Origin: Candidatus Bathyarchaeota archaeon
Lineage (GTDB): Archaea > Thermoproteota > Bathyarchaeia > TCS64
DNA: 37,957 nt
Assembly: GCA_026014815.1 (NCBI GenBank)
Contig: JAOZHP010000024.1
Coordinates: forward strand, 1 to 37,957
Reading direction: 5' to 3'
Positions 1 through 8,418 of the stretch are shown in pieces. A program made the translations under genes and the position numbers. The notes below the pieces were generated by a model. The model saw only the letters and a list, made by a program, of their open reading frames with translations, searched no databases and had not been told where the DNA came from. How positions within the stretch are numbered: position 1 is the first letter of the stretch; every line of letters starts with the position of its first letter.

Positions 1-342
1 GATTATCACGGGGAACGTGGGTCCGCCCAGACTCTCGGAGAACGCCTTGATGTACTTGATGATTCCCGTGGGTCCATAGACGTCTAGTTGCCTCTCTCTT
101 CTGAGGAGGGACATGGATTGAAGGAGTCCGGGTAACCCGAGACAATGGTCACCGTGTAGATGTGTGATGAGTATTATCATGTTTCGCCTGAAACCGATCC
201 GCGCCCGGGTCATCTGGCGCTGGGTTCCCTCGCCGCAGTCAAACATCACAAGGTCTCTTCTCAGCTTCACTACAACGCTGCTGCTGCCACGCTGCTCCGA
301 GGGCATGCTACCGCTTGTGCCGAGAAAGACCACCTTCATCAT
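1..342 (-). CDS. rnz: Ribonuclease Z (tRNase Z), N-terminal part
   Basis: This gene begins at 342 on the minus strand and runs off the left edge, so only about 114 N-terminal residues are present. The start reads MMKVVFLGTSGS, the usual beginning of tRNase Z; the second Met (339) may be the true start. The metallo-beta-lactamase zinc motif is visible as THLHGDH (HxHxDH), preceded by the conserved FDCGEGTQRQ segment. The family removes 3' trailers from tRNA precursors in the cytoplasm. It is the last visible gene of a leftward block that also holds trxB. Identity is secure; the C-terminal half lies outside the window. Confidence 0.93.
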   Translation of the reverse strand, partial: MMKVVFLGTSGSMPSEQRGSSSVVVKLRRDLVMFDCGEGTQRQMTRARIGFRRNMIILITHLHGDHCLGLPGLLQSMSLLRRERQLDVYGPTGIIKYIKAFSESLGGPTFPVII

Positions 343-388
343 ATTGTCCCTGAGGATACAATGGTGTGGATGAACCGTAAAAAGGTGA

Positions 389-1309
389 TTAATCAGGCTT
401 CTGGGTGAGGTATCGCTCCGCCTCTATCGCGGCCATACAGCCGCTAGCGCATGCGGTCACCACCTGCCTGTAAACCCTGTCATTCAGGTCACCTGCCACA
501 AAGATGCCGGGCTTACCTGTCTTGACGCCATCTGAGACAATGTTGCCGTCTGCGTCGAGTTCAAGCTGCCCCTTGAAGATGCCTGTGTTGGGGTCCCACC
601 CTATTGCTACAAGGACGCCATCGGTCTGAAAGGTCTCGACAACTCCGTCAGGGGTTTTCATCAGCTTTACCGCCTCAACGTACTCCTCACCGATGATATC
701 CGTAACGACAGTGTTGAATATGAACCGTATCTTCGGGTTCTCCTGAGCCTGAGTTTTTAGGCACTGACACCCAGTGACGTCGTCCCCACGATGAACGATT
801 ACCACCTCCTCGGCGAACTTGGATAGGTCAAGGGCTTCTTGTAACGCGGAGTCGCCTCCACCTACCACCACGACCCTGAGGTCCTCATAGAGTGCAGCGT
901 CACATGTGGCGCAGACGAAAACTCCTTTCCCCATGAGCTGGTCCTCCGCTTCAAGACCTAGTTTCCTATTCAGTGACCCTGTGGCCACTATCACTGTCTT
1001 GGCTGCGATTAATTCACTTCCTAACTGTACCTTGTAGGGTTTTAAAGAGAAATCAACAACGGTTGCTTCACGTCTGTCAAGCTCAGCCCCGAACTTCGTG
1101 GCGTGAGTGATTAATCGTTCCACCAGTTCAGGGCCTGTTGTTGGCTCGTGGAGACCAGGGTAATTGTTCACGTTGTATGTGAGTGCGATCTGTCCACCGG
1201 GTGTGGGACCTGTGATAAGCTTGGTCTTGAGCCGGGCTCTGCTGGTGTAGAGCGCAGCTGTGAGCCCTGCTGGGCCACCCCCGATGACAACCACGTCGTA
1301 GAGAGACAT
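389..1309 (-). CDS. trxB: Thioredoxin reductase
   Basis: This 306-residue NADPH- and FAD-dependent reductase transfers electrons to thioredoxin. The FAD-binding GGGPAG lies at residues 10-15. The redox-active pair is Cys133/Cys136 in CATC, followed by Asp. The NADPH-binding VGGGDSA is at 149-155, and the second FAD motif (VAGDLND, then a conserved QVVTACASG segment) is near the C terminus. Length is normal for the low-molecular-weight class. It starts with ATG only two bases after the stop of the thioredoxin gene upstream, so the two form an operon supplying a complete disulphide-reducing pair. Confidence 0.95.
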   Translation of the reverse strand: MSLYDVVVIGGGPAGLTAALYTSRARLKTKLITGPTPGGQIALTYNVNNYPGLHEPTTGPELVERLITHATKFGAELDRREATVVDFSLKPYKVQLGSELIAAKTVIVATGSLNRKLGLEAEDQLMGKGVFVCATCDAALYEDLRVVVVGGGDSALQEALDLSKFAEEVVIVHRGDDVTGCQCLKTQAQENPKIRFIFNTVVTDIIGEEYVEAVKLMKTPDGVVETFQTDGVLVAIGWDPNTGIFKGQLELDADGNIVSDGVKTGKPGIFVAGDLNDRVYRQVVTACASGCMAAIEAERYLTQKPD

Positions 1310-1311
1310 TG

Positions 1312-1698
1312 TTATTCTTCTTCCAGCGGCGTCGCTAAGAGACAGTTGTCACTCATCCCAATGAGGGCGAGGACCTCGGCGTCCATCTCGTTAAGCGTCC
1401 TAATACCTATAATAGCCCCGATGGGTCTTCCATCACAGTAGACGAGGAAGGTGGGGGTGCTTCTGACGCCTTGCTTGATGGCGTGCCTTCTGTTCTCTTT
1501 GCTATCGAGGATATTCATTCGTGTGAGTTTCACCCTGTCGCCTATCCTGCCTGGTAGCGCCTCATAGATGGGCTTCATCTCTTTGCATGCGACGCATTTC
1601 TGGTGCCAGAACTCCACGACCACGGGTATTTTTGAACCTGTTATCTCTGTCTCCCAGTCGGCGACCTGAATGTCTTTTATCTCAGGCAAAACTTTCAC
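1312..1698 (-). CDS. Thioredoxin-like protein
   Basis: This is a 128-residue cytoplasmic thioredoxin-fold protein. The active site is Cys35-Val-Ala-Cys38 in the context FWHQKCVACKEM, so the usual WCGPC is replaced by a CVAC pair. The cis-proline motif is present as STPTF. The start codon is GTG (1698). The gene is directly followed by trxB with a two-base gap, so it is probably that reductase's partner. The altered residues between the cysteines suggest a shifted redox potential compared with standard thioredoxin, which is inference. The C terminus carries a short Glu-rich tail. Confidence 0.88.
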   Translation of the reverse strand: MKVLPEIKDIQVADWETEITGSKIPVVVEFWHQKCVACKEMKPIYEALPGRIGDRVKLTRMNILDSKENRRHAIKQGVRSTPTFLVYCDGRPIGAIIGIRTLNEMDAEVLALIGMSDNCLLATPLEEE

Positions 1699-1736
1699 TG
1701 GTTTGATCCAATGGATACTGAAATATAATGGTTCAG

Positions 1737-2081
1737 CTAGGCTTCCTTGAAAGTGAGGACGCCGTTGCTGATGCTCAGCGCGTAGAGCTGGTTAGGGTAA
1801 GGCTTCAAGTTGAAGCTCTCAAGCTCCTCTCCTGTAAGGATCAGGGTGAGTTTCCTCTGCTCGTATGTGTTGCCTTGTGGCATAGGGAAGATGCCTTGGA
1901 AGCTCTTAGTGACCTGCACCACCATCTGGCTGATCTCCTCGGGTACCTCAGGGTTGCTCATCATGACCATGGGTGGCTTGCTGCGTACCTCGACAAAGTC
2001 GATCTGGAATGCCTCCCTGTTCTCAGGGTCCTTCACTGATTTGACTGACTGTACCCTAAGCTTGATTCTGCTACTTATCAT
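1737..2081 (-). CDS. Small conserved-looking protein, function unknown
   Basis: A 114-residue protein with no transmembrane segment. Residues 1-35 and 75-114 look like beta strands (alternating hydrophobics, DIDFVEVR-type and LTLILTGEEL-type stretches), with a probable helix between (EEISQMVVQVTKSFQ). It starts with ATG and lies between prs and the thioredoxin pair in the same direction. The layout, strands then helix then an 'L.L.LT.EE' strand then a C-terminal strand, loosely recalls arcadin-1, a small protein of archaeal actin operons. No actin gene is in this window, and I could not compare profiles, so this is a weak suggestion only. Confidence 0.7.
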   Translation of the reverse strand: MISSRIKLRVQSVKSVKDPENREAFQIDFVEVRSKPPMVMMSNPEVPEEISQMVVQVTKSFQGIFPMPQGNTYEQRKLTLILTGEELESFNLKPYPNQLYALSISNGVLTFKEA

Positions 2082-2125
2082 CTTGCGTACGGTACTTGAA
2101 GAAGGTAGGTGAAATAGGTATCGGT

Positions 2126-3013
2126 TTAGAGTTGCTTCACGGTGTCAGCGAGGAGACCAGCTATCGATACCTTGCTGTAAGACGTCTCCACGGTGTCCGC
2201 GGTGAGGATGAGGTCTGTGCCCGCTGCTTTCAGCTTCTTCTCGGCGCCCGGCATGAACAACGCGTGTGTGCACACCGCTGCCACCAAGTCTGCGCCTTGG
2301 TCCTTGAGTCCTTTGATGGCGCGGGCCATGGTGCCTCCGCTGCTTATGATATCGTCGAAGACCACGGCTTTCTTTCCCTTCATCTCAAGCTCCTTGATGA
2401 TCATGGTGGTCTTACCGGTGTGTAAGTCACGCACCTTCTCGAAGAACGCGAATCCTCCTCCCATAATCTTGGAGGCTTTAGACACGATATCCTTCCTACC
2501 TATATCCGGTGACAGGCTGTAAGCCCCATCGTAACCATTTTCCTTCAGATAAGTTGCGATGGCTGGGATCGCTGAGACTGGGTGAACCTTGATCCTGTGG
2601 CTTGACTGAAGTTCCTTCGTGACTTCCTCGTTGTGGATATCAACGACCACAAGATCGTCTATCCCCACGGACTCCAGCAGAGTCAGTGCTACATCGAAGG
2701 TAAGCGCCTCTCCTTCAAGGAACCGTTTATCCTGTCTCGCGTATGCGAGGTATGGAACGAGGGCCGTGACTCTTTCTGCGCCAAAGTCTTTTGCGGTTCT
2801 CGCCATCATGAGAAGCTGCATGAACTTTCTGTCCGGATCGGGGGCAGTTGTCTGTACGAGGACGACGTGTTCATCTTTCACCGGGACTGTGATCCGTATC
2901 TTGCTTTCACCATCTGAGAAGATTTTGTGTTCAACAGGGTAGGCTTCTAGCCCCAGTTTCTTGGCTACTGCTTTTCCTAGTTCAACGGAGGCGGGCCCTG
3001 GGATGACAATCAT
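2126..3013 (-). CDS. prs: Ribose-phosphate pyrophosphokinase (PRPP synthetase)
   Basis: It makes 5-phosphoribosyl 1-pyrophosphate from ribose 5-phosphate and ATP, the precursor for nucleotides, histidine and tryptophan. I place the start at the ATG at 3013 (MIVIPGPASVELG), giving 295 residues, typical of short archaeal enzymes. The frame stays open upstream to 3130, but that stretch overlaps the next gene and lacks family similarity. Visible motifs are PYLAYARQDKRF (ATP and catalytic region), VVVDIHNEE (metal binding), and the PRPP loop FDDIISSGGTMARA. It lies immediately downstream of the site-2 protease gene, 56 bases away. Confidence 0.95.
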   Translation of the reverse strand: MIVIPGPASVELGKAVAKKLGLEAYPVEHKIFSDGESKIRITVPVKDEHVVLVQTTAPDPDRKFMQLLMMARTAKDFGAERVTALVPYLAYARQDKRFLEGEALTFDVALTLLESVGIDDLVVVDIHNEEVTKELQSSHRIKVHPVSAIPAIATYLKENGYDGAYSLSPDIGRKDIVSKASKIMGGGFAFFEKVRDLHTGKTTMIIKELEMKGKKAVVFDDIISSGGTMARAIKGLKDQGADLVAAVCTHALFMPGAEKKLKAAGTDLILTADTVETSYSKVSIAGLLADTVKQL

Positions 3014-3069
3014 TTCGTGTATGATGTCAGCGACCCCATAGATAAGAGAAACCCTCAGCGAGTAGAGGT

Positions 3070-3828
3070 TTAAAAGAGGTAGAGGATACCCGCGGCAACT
3101 ACCGCAGCGCCCCAGACAACCTTGTTCCACTTGATTATCTTGGCACCATCAAATATACCGAAGGGAATCAAGTTGAACAACGCCAGCGTGGCGTTGATGC
3201 GCACACCAGTCATAGCTAACAGCCAGACGAGCTGACTCCCAGAAAACAAGGATACAACAAAGAAGAACAAGCCAAGACCGATGTTTGTCGCTGGCCCAGC
3301 TAAGCTGATCTTCCCATAGTCATCCCAGTTCATCGCTCCACTTATCATCACCGCTCCAGGCGCTATGATCTTCAAAGGTGAGATGAAGGACAGTAGCGTC
3401 AACATGAGTCCCTGTTGATTAATCCTGAATTCCGCCCAGTATCCTTGCCTTTGGGCCATAAACTTGTGTGCTAATTCATGGAGGATGAATGCTAGCGAGT
3501 AGATAATTAGGGCGCCGACCAGGAATGCGGGTGAAGAGATGAGGCTTCTCCATAAGCTCTGCGCTAGTATCCCCAGTATCACTGCGAGCCCTATACCGAG
3601 GTCCCTCAGCTCTTTCTGGCTGAAGGAGAACCTGCTTCGCTGCCTCGGGGTATACGTTGTGCCCGTCGGTGTGAACCCTGTGTACCCTGTCGTGCTACGG
3701 CTGAACTGATAGGAGCCCTGGCAGTTATGCATCTCGGGGAGCCTGTGCTCGCTGCAAAAGTAGCCTCCACAGTATTTACACCTGAATGGCATGTACTCGT
3801 CTTTGCCGCATTTGTCACATTGAACCAT
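3070..3828 (-). CDS. Site-2 protease (M50) with N-terminal AN1-type zinc finger
   Basis: This is a 252-residue membrane metalloprotease. Residues 1-37 form an AN1-like zinc finger with Cys4, Cys7, Cys17, Cys20, Cys25, His28, His34 and Cys36. After a Ser/Thr-rich linker come several transmembrane segments. The first of these region motifs is HELAH (117-121, the HExxH zinc site), and the third is NLIPFGIFDG (219-228, NxxPxxxxDG), which supplies the Asp ligand. The family cuts transmembrane substrates inside the lipid bilayer. The cytoplasmic zinc finger probably recruits substrates or partners, which is inference; similar fusions are known in archaea. Confidence 0.92.
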   Translation of the reverse strand: MVQCDKCGKDEYMPFRCKYCGGYFCSEHRLPEMHNCQGSYQFSRSTTGYTGFTPTGTTYTPRQRSRFSFSQKELRDLGIGLAVILGILAQSLWRSLISSPAFLVGALIIYSLAFILHELAHKFMAQRQGYWAEFRINQQGLMLTLLSFISPLKIIAPGAVMISGAMNWDDYGKISLAGPATNIGLGLFFFVVSLFSGSQLVWLLAMTGVRINATLALFNLIPFGIFDGAKIIKWNKVVWGAAVVAAGILYLF

Positions 3829-3925
3829 TACGTGTCTTCCCCGAGGAAGACGGGCGGCGTCGTATTAATGATTTGTTTGACGCGTAACTAGAACACAATT
3901 GAGTTTGATGATAACGGGTGATGGT

Positions 3926-4387
3926 TTACGGCTCCAATGTCTCCGTTAGGCTCGCGAGAACGCCTTCCCATGCACGCTTATGCCAGTCATGGGCTTTCTT
4001 CCATTCATCGTCGTCTCTCCAGCCGCTGTGGGTGACCTTGATCTGGGTGGTCTCACCCTCTTTGGTGAACTCAACCTTTACTTGAGTTAGCTTGTCGGGT
4101 TTATTCATGAGGCATGCAAACTCGTCTGGGTCTTTCCATGTGAACCCGAGAAGGCTCATGGGCGTAAGATGCGTCACCACGCAGCCGATGGTGCTCATGT
4201 GTTCATGGTTCTCTGGGTCGAAGAATAGCTCGTAGGGTCCTCCCACACGTGCCTCTATGTTGGCCTCGGGGGAGAACCATTCAGTTATCTTGTCTACCTC
4301 TGTCCAGTAGCTCCAGACCTTGTCTATGCTTGCCTTCAGGGAGATATCTAAAACGAGAGACTTCATCATTCTACAAGTTTTTTTCAT
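3926..4387 (-). CDS. SRPBCC / AHSA1-like domain protein
   Basis: A single-domain 150-residue protein of the START/Bet v1-like fold. The hallmark opening is visible (SIDKVWSYWTEVDKITEWFSP, then VGGPYELFFDP), as are the central LLGFTWKDP segment and the C-terminal helix with GWRDDDEWKKAHDW. Such proteins bind hydrophobic ligands or act as stress-related co-chaperone-like factors; the actual ligand cannot be read from sequence. Two Met codons close together (4387 and 4369) leave the start uncertain by six residues. It is divergent from the HD hydrolase gene with a gap of about 70 bases. Confidence 0.85.
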   Translation of the reverse strand: MKKTCRMMKSLVLDISLKASIDKVWSYWTEVDKITEWFSPEANIEARVGGPYELFFDPENHEHMSTIGCVVTHLTPMSLLGFTWKDPDEFACLMNKPDKLTQVKVEFTKEGETTQIKVTHSGWRDDDEWKKAHDWHKRAWEGVLASLTETLEP

Positions 4388-4458
4388 AGTTCATAAGCGT
4401 TCTCCAGTCGCGCTGGTTGAAAGGTAACCTTCATACTGGATGCCTCGTTTATCTATGT

Positions 4459-4932
4459 ATGAACATCAGGTTAGTCGATAAGGCCCTTGAGTTCTCCAGT
4501 GAGAGACACAAGGGACAGCTGGACGACCAAGGCAGGCCCTACTTCTTCGCACACATCGTACAGGTGCACAGCATACTGAAGGACGTGACAGACGACATTG
4601 AGACTCTCTGCGCTGGGATACTCCATGACATCATCGAGGACACAGATACTACGTATGAGGAGCTGGTCCACGAGTTCAACAAGCCAATAGCGGAGCTTGT
4701 AAAGGAGCTTACCCACAAAGGAAACAGGGAAAACGGTTACTATTTCCCATACCTAGAGTCGAGGAAAGCCGTGATGGTCAAGTTCGCTGACCGCCTCAGC
4801 AACCTCAGCAGGATGGACGATTGGCCCGGTGACAGACAGCAAGTCTACCTTGGGATGAGTAAGTTCTGGAAGACGGAGCTACCGGGTGATAAGGTGGCGT
4901 CACCTAATACACCTGATCCAAAAGACAAGTAA
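4459..4932 (+). CDS. HD-domain phosphohydrolase (RelA/SpoT- or MESH1-like)
   Basis: About 157 residues from the ATG at 4459 (MNIRLVDKALEFSS); the frame is open to 4417 but the extra residues look non-native. The HD signature is GILHDIIEDTDTT, with the upstream His in PYFFAHIVQVH and the downstream Asp in VKFADRLSNLSRM. This pattern matches the ppGpp-hydrolase side of RelA/SpoT and the small stand-alone MESH1/HddC-like hydrolases. No synthetase domain is present. The substrate might be (p)ppGpp or another nucleotide. A run of Ts follows the stop codon (4938-4943), a likely transcription end. Confidence 0.85.
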   Translation: MNIRLVDKALEFSSERHKGQLDDQGRPYFFAHIVQVHSILKDVTDDIETLCAGILHDIIEDTDTTYEELVHEFNKPIAELVKELTHKGNRENGYYFPYLESRKAVMVKFADRLSNLSRMDDWPGDRQQVYLGMSKFWKTELPGDKVASPNTPDPKDK

Positions 4933-4936
4933 ACAC

Positions 4937-4944
4937 TTTTTTCT
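4937..4944 (+). terminator. Poly-T transcription end after the HD gene
   Basis: Six consecutive Ts begin six bases after the stop codon of the HD hydrolase gene. Archaeal termination commonly relies on such T runs without a hairpin. Confidence 0.45.
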
Positions 4945-5025
4945 GTCATTTACCGCGCTCAGAGTCGGTTCATCTGGGGCAAGAATCAAAAAGAAGTTAC
5001 GTTGAATATTTATCTGTGAGTTAAT

Positions 5026-6162
5026 ATGAAGGTCATTGTCCTAGGTAGCGGAAAGATTGGGGCGATCATGGGGAAAGAGTTCGCCAACTGCTTCGAAGGC
5101 ACCAATATAACCATGGCAGATATCAACGAGGAAAGAGCCCAGAAAGCCGCATCGGACATCCCAGAAGCCGACTGGACCACGATAGATACAACGAACGCCT
5201 CATCACTTGTTGACAAACTGAAGGGAAACGACCTTGTGTTAGGCGCCCTCCCAGGGGACTATGGTTACATCAGTCTGAAGGCCGCAGTGGAAGCCAAAGT
5301 CAACATACTTGACGTTTCATTCTCCCCAGAAGACCCCATGTCACTGGATGGGAAAGCGAAGAGAAACAAGGTCACTGTCATTCCTGACTGCGGCGTCGCC
5401 CCAGGCTTATCCAATATACTCGTGGGTTACGCGACATCGAGGCTCGACAAAGTAAAGAAGATAAAAATCATGGTCGGTGGGATACCTGAGACCCCCGTAC
5501 CACCACTTGAATACACCATAACGTGGTCTGCTGACGGGCTCATCGACGAGTATGTCCGTGATGTCAGTATCATCCAAGGAGGAGAGATGGTTGAAGTGCC
5601 TGCACTGAGCGGCTTGGAAGAGATAGATTTCCCTGGCGTCGGGACACTAGAAGCCTTCTATACCGATGGGCTCCGCACGTTGTCCAAGTCGATCCCTGGG
5701 GTCGAGAACATGTGGGAGAAGACACTTAGGTATCCAGGACACGTCAAGAAGATAAAACTCCTCAAGGATTTAGGCTTCTTCTCGGATGAATCCGTCACCG
5801 TGGGCGGTAGCTCAGTCTCTCCAAGGCTCTTTTCTGCGCGGTTGCTGGAGAGAAGCCTCTGGATGCCTGAGGTGGGTGACCTCCTGGCGATGCAGATAGA
5901 GGTTCAAGGAGAGTCCAGCGGGAAAGAAACAACCCTAAAGTACCGTGTTGTTGACCGCTTCGACCATGAGACAGGCGTCTCAGCTATGGCGAGAACCACA
6001 GGATACACCGCTGCGATAGTCGCAAGCATGCTAGCAAGGGACAGGATAACCGAGAAAGGCGTTATCCCTCCAGAAAAACTTGGCATGAACCCCGAGTTCA
6101 CGAGAAGACTCATCGCTGAACTCAACGCGAGAGGTATAAACGTAGAAGAGATAGAGGCCTAA
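5026..6162 (+). CDS. Saccharopine dehydrogenase-family oxidoreductase
   Basis: This 378-residue enzyme opens with a Rossmann nucleotide-binding site (VIVLGSGKIGAIMGKEF). A conserved PDCGVAPGLSNIL segment is typical of the saccharopine dehydrogenase / lysine 6-dehydrogenase-like group, and a C-terminal substrate domain follows (YRVVDRFDHETGVSAMARTT, with TGYTAAIVASML). Members oxidise or form the C-N bond of lysine-derived amino acids with NAD(P). Substrate choice (lysine, saccharopine or a carboxynorspermidine-like compound) cannot be decided here. Start is ATG, preceded by a weak GTGAG. It is convergent with the GGT gene, nine bases apart. Confidence 0.85.
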   Translation: MKVIVLGSGKIGAIMGKEFANCFEGTNITMADINEERAQKAASDIPEADWTTIDTTNASSLVDKLKGNDLVLGALPGDYGYISLKAAVEAKVNILDVSFSPEDPMSLDGKAKRNKVTVIPDCGVAPGLSNILVGYATSRLDKVKKIKIMVGGIPETPVPPLEYTITWSADGLIDEYVRDVSIIQGGEMVEVPALSGLEEIDFPGVGTLEAFYTDGLRTLSKSIPGVENMWEKTLRYPGHVKKIKLLKDLGFFSDESVTVGGSSVSPRLFSARLLERSLWMPEVGDLLAMQIEVQGESSGKETTLKYRVVDRFDHETGVSAMARTTGYTAAIVASMLARDRITEKGVIPPEKLGMNPEFTRRLIAELNARGINVEEIEA

Positions 6163-6171
6163 GCCTCCTCT

Positions 6172-7896
6172 TTACCACCCCAACGCGTATGGTTCACCTG
6201 TTCTAGGCGAGGCGCCGCCGAACATGACTCCGGAGACAGGGTCATACCTGATTGCTAGACATCGTCCGTGACTCCAAGGCTTACTTACTACAATTTTATG
6301 ACCTTTTTTTCTTAATCCCTCGGTTATCTTCTCGGTGATACGTGGCTCAACGTTTACCTCACCTGGATGGACTGAGTGGGGCCAGAAGCTCGCAGGAAAA
6401 CTACCGGTGTGAACTGTGGGTGCGTCAAGCGCCTCCTGGACGTTCATCTCGAACTCCACGTGGTTCAATAGGAACTGGAGTGTCCACTGATCCTGCTTAT
6501 CTCCGCCTGGAGTGCCGAACACCATGTACTGGGCGCTGTCCCTTGTCACGAGGCTCGGCGTCAACGTGGTGCTGGGCCTCTTTCCGGGCTCTAACTTCTC
6601 CACGTGGTCTGGATCCAAGTGGAAGAACTGGGCACGTGTGCTGGTGCAGAACCCTAACCCGGGGATGATGGGACTGGTCCTTATCCACGCCCCGCTAGGG
6701 GTAGCTGAGACCATGTTCCCTGACGAGTCCACCGCCTCCAAGTGCACTGTGTCGCCTTCGAACCATGACTTTTGTCCACTCTTCTTCAACTCAGTGGGCT
6801 CCACGCCTCCTGGTCTGAAAAGCATGGAGGCTACATCTGGGTCAATTAGTTTCCTTCTGTCATCCGCGTACTCTTTTGAGAGGAGCCTCCCGAGGGGTAC
6901 ATCAACGAACTCGGGATCAGCGTAATAGTGCTCGCGGTCAGCGAAGGCAAGCTTCGCGGCTTCCACAAGGGTGTGAAGGTACTCGACTGAGTTATGCCCT
7001 ATGCCTGCCAAGTCGTATCCTTCGAGGAGGTTAAGCTGTTGCAGTAGTACGGGTCCTTGGGTCCATGGTCCACACTTGTGAATATCAAGACCCCGATAAT
7101 TCACCGTTACGGGGTTCTCAAAACTTGCTCTGTATCTTGCTAGATCTTCACGTGTGAGTAACCCGTGGTTCATCTTCCCATAAACGTCGATGCACTTGAA
7201 GCTCTGGGTATACGCGATGATTGTCTCAGCGATGGGTCCATCGTAGAAGTATCGTCGCGCGGCGTCGATGCTATGCACTCTGTTTGAGGTCTTTGTTTTC
7301 TCTAGCATCCGTGTGAAGGTTCTGGCCCAGTCAGGGTTGTTTAGTACCTGCCCAACTCTTGGAGGCTCACCGTCTATGAGATACGTCTCGGCGGAGGAAG
7401 GCCACTCCGATAGGTAACGGTTCTTGAGCCGGTTCAGGAACACTGAGAGTGTCGGGTATACGGGAAAACCTTCTTTCGCTAACCTGATAGCGGGACCTAT
7501 GACTCGGTCAAGGGTCATGGAGCCGTATTCTTCAAGTACCGTTAGCCATGCGTCGAAGGCTCCAGGGACCACTGCTGGTGTGAACCCGTCCTCAGGGATC
7601 ATTGGATAGCCTTGCTCCTTGAACCAATCGATAGATGCAGCCATAGGGGCGGGTCCCTGACCGTTAACTGCTACAACCCTCTCTTCGTCAGCCAAGTAGA
7701 GAAGTATCGGGACCTCGCCTGTGACTCCGACGAGATGAGGCTTGAGAAGTGTGAGCATGAACCACATGGCTGCGCCTGCGTCAAACGCGTTGCCTCCATC
7801 CCTGAGAACCTGTAACCCTTCAACAGAGGCTAAGTAATGGGTGCTGGTCACCATTCCGTGAGTGCCCATGACCACTGGGCGTGTAGTAAAAGCCAT
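6172..7896 (-). CDS. Gamma-glutamyltransferase family protein
   Basis: This is a 574-residue N-terminal nucleophile hydrolase, the normal full length. The catalytic Thr that becomes the N terminus of the small subunit is probably Thr383, in GDTVHLEAVD followed by SSGNMVSATPS. The substrate-binding RPSTTLTPSLV and the C-terminal GTPGGDKQDQW segment are also present. The family self-cleaves and transfers or hydrolyses gamma-glutamyl groups; some members act on cephalosporins or other gamma-linked compounds. No signal peptide is evident at the N terminus (MAFTTRPVVMGTHGMV), so the protein is probably cytoplasmic, unlike secreted bacterial GGT. The residue after the nucleophile is Val rather than the common Thr. 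Confidence 0.9.
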   Translation of the reverse strand: MAFTTRPVVMGTHGMVTSTHYLASVEGLQVLRDGGNAFDAGAAMWFMLTLLKPHLVGVTGEVPILLYLADEERVVAVNGQGPAPMAASIDWFKEQGYPMIPEDGFTPAVVPGAFDAWLTVLEEYGSMTLDRVIGPAIRLAKEGFPVYPTLSVFLNRLKNRYLSEWPSSAETYLIDGEPPRVGQVLNNPDWARTFTRMLEKTKTSNRVHSIDAARRYFYDGPIAETIIAYTQSFKCIDVYGKMNHGLLTREDLARYRASFENPVTVNYRGLDIHKCGPWTQGPVLLQQLNLLEGYDLAGIGHNSVEYLHTLVEAAKLAFADREHYYADPEFVDVPLGRLLSKEYADDRRKLIDPDVASMLFRPGGVEPTELKKSGQKSWFEGDTVHLEAVDSSGNMVSATPSGAWIRTSPIIPGLGFCTSTRAQFFHLDPDHVEKLEPGKRPSTTLTPSLVTRDSAQYMVFGTPGGDKQDQWTLQFLLNHVEFEMNVQEALDAPTVHTGSFPASFWPHSVHPGEVNVEPRITEKITEGLRKKGHKIVVSKPWSHGRCLAIRYDPVSGVMFGGASPRTGEPYALGW

Positions 7897-7944
7897 GGAG
7901 TAGGGTAGCCATCTGTGTATTTAGCTACTTTTTACGCTGAGCCA

Positions 7945-8102
7945 CTACCACGCCGCGTAGGAGCCGAAACCAATGATGTGTTCACACTTCCTGCAGACGT
8001 AGGCGTAGTGTGGTCTCCAGTAGTCCTCAACTGGACGATTTTCATGTCATGCCTTGTGATCATGGCTTCACAGCTTGGGCACTTAACAATAGGGTAACTC
8101 AT
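7945..8102 (-). pseudogene. Frame-broken small zinc-ribbon protein
   Basis: An ATG at 8102 opens a frame with MSYPIVKCPSCEAMITRHD, containing the first Cys-x-x-Cys. The second half of the ribbon, DYWRPHYAYVCRKCEHIIGF, is in another frame and ends at a TAG at 7945. The two halves form a normal zinc ribbon of about 50 residues (CPSC ... CRKC). They would join if the A run at 8039-8042 had five As instead of four. Either the gene is newly broken or a base was lost in sequencing. It is too small and split to be seen as one frame. Function unknown. Confidence 0.65.
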
Positions 8103-8142
8103 CTTGACTCTGAGAATTAGATCACTGTAGATATTAAATCAA

Positions 8143-8418
8143 TTAAAGCTTGAAATCTGGTCCTCTACTGAATAACTCTAGGTACATCTCCTTGAAGGCG
8201 TCGAGGAAAGGCTTGGCAGACTCGGTTGTCTTGAGCAGGTTCTGTCTCTCCTCTGCGTATCTTCGCAGGTACCCCTTTCCTTCTAGGAACCCGATGTGCT
8301 CCTGAGCTATCTTGCTGTTGAGGCTGCATCTGTGAACGATACTTGTGAAGGTCCGAGGGTTCCTTGCATAGGTCAGTATCTCCCAGTAGATCTCGTAGAG
8401 AGTCCGTTTACCCTTCAC
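8143..8418 (-). CDS. Winged-helix protein (archaeal HTH_45-like)
   Basis: A 91-residue one-domain winged helix, as in many archaeal regulators. The opening YEIYWEILTYARNPRTFTSI leads into a helix-turn-helix (KIAQEHIGFLEGKGYLRR) and a wing, then a C-terminal helix likely used for dimer contact. The start codon is GTG at 8418 and overlaps the stop of the membrane-protein gene as GTGA, so the two are translationally coupled. It may therefore sense or regulate through that membrane partner, which is inference from gene order. Confidence 0.82.
   Translation of the reverse strand: MKGKRTLYEIYWEILTYARNPRTFTSIVHRCSLNSKIAQEHIGFLEGKGYLRRYAEERQNLLKTTESAKPFLDAFKEMYLELFSRGPDFKL

Noticed and set aside
160-408. 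Plus-strand frame opposite tRNase Z
   Set aside because: It lies antisense to a clear metallo-beta-lactamase motif and has no family features.
3014-3130. Longer N terminus for PRPP synthetase
   Set aside because: It overlaps the coding part of the site-2 protease and lacks similarity to the family; the ATG at 3013 gives the standard beginning.
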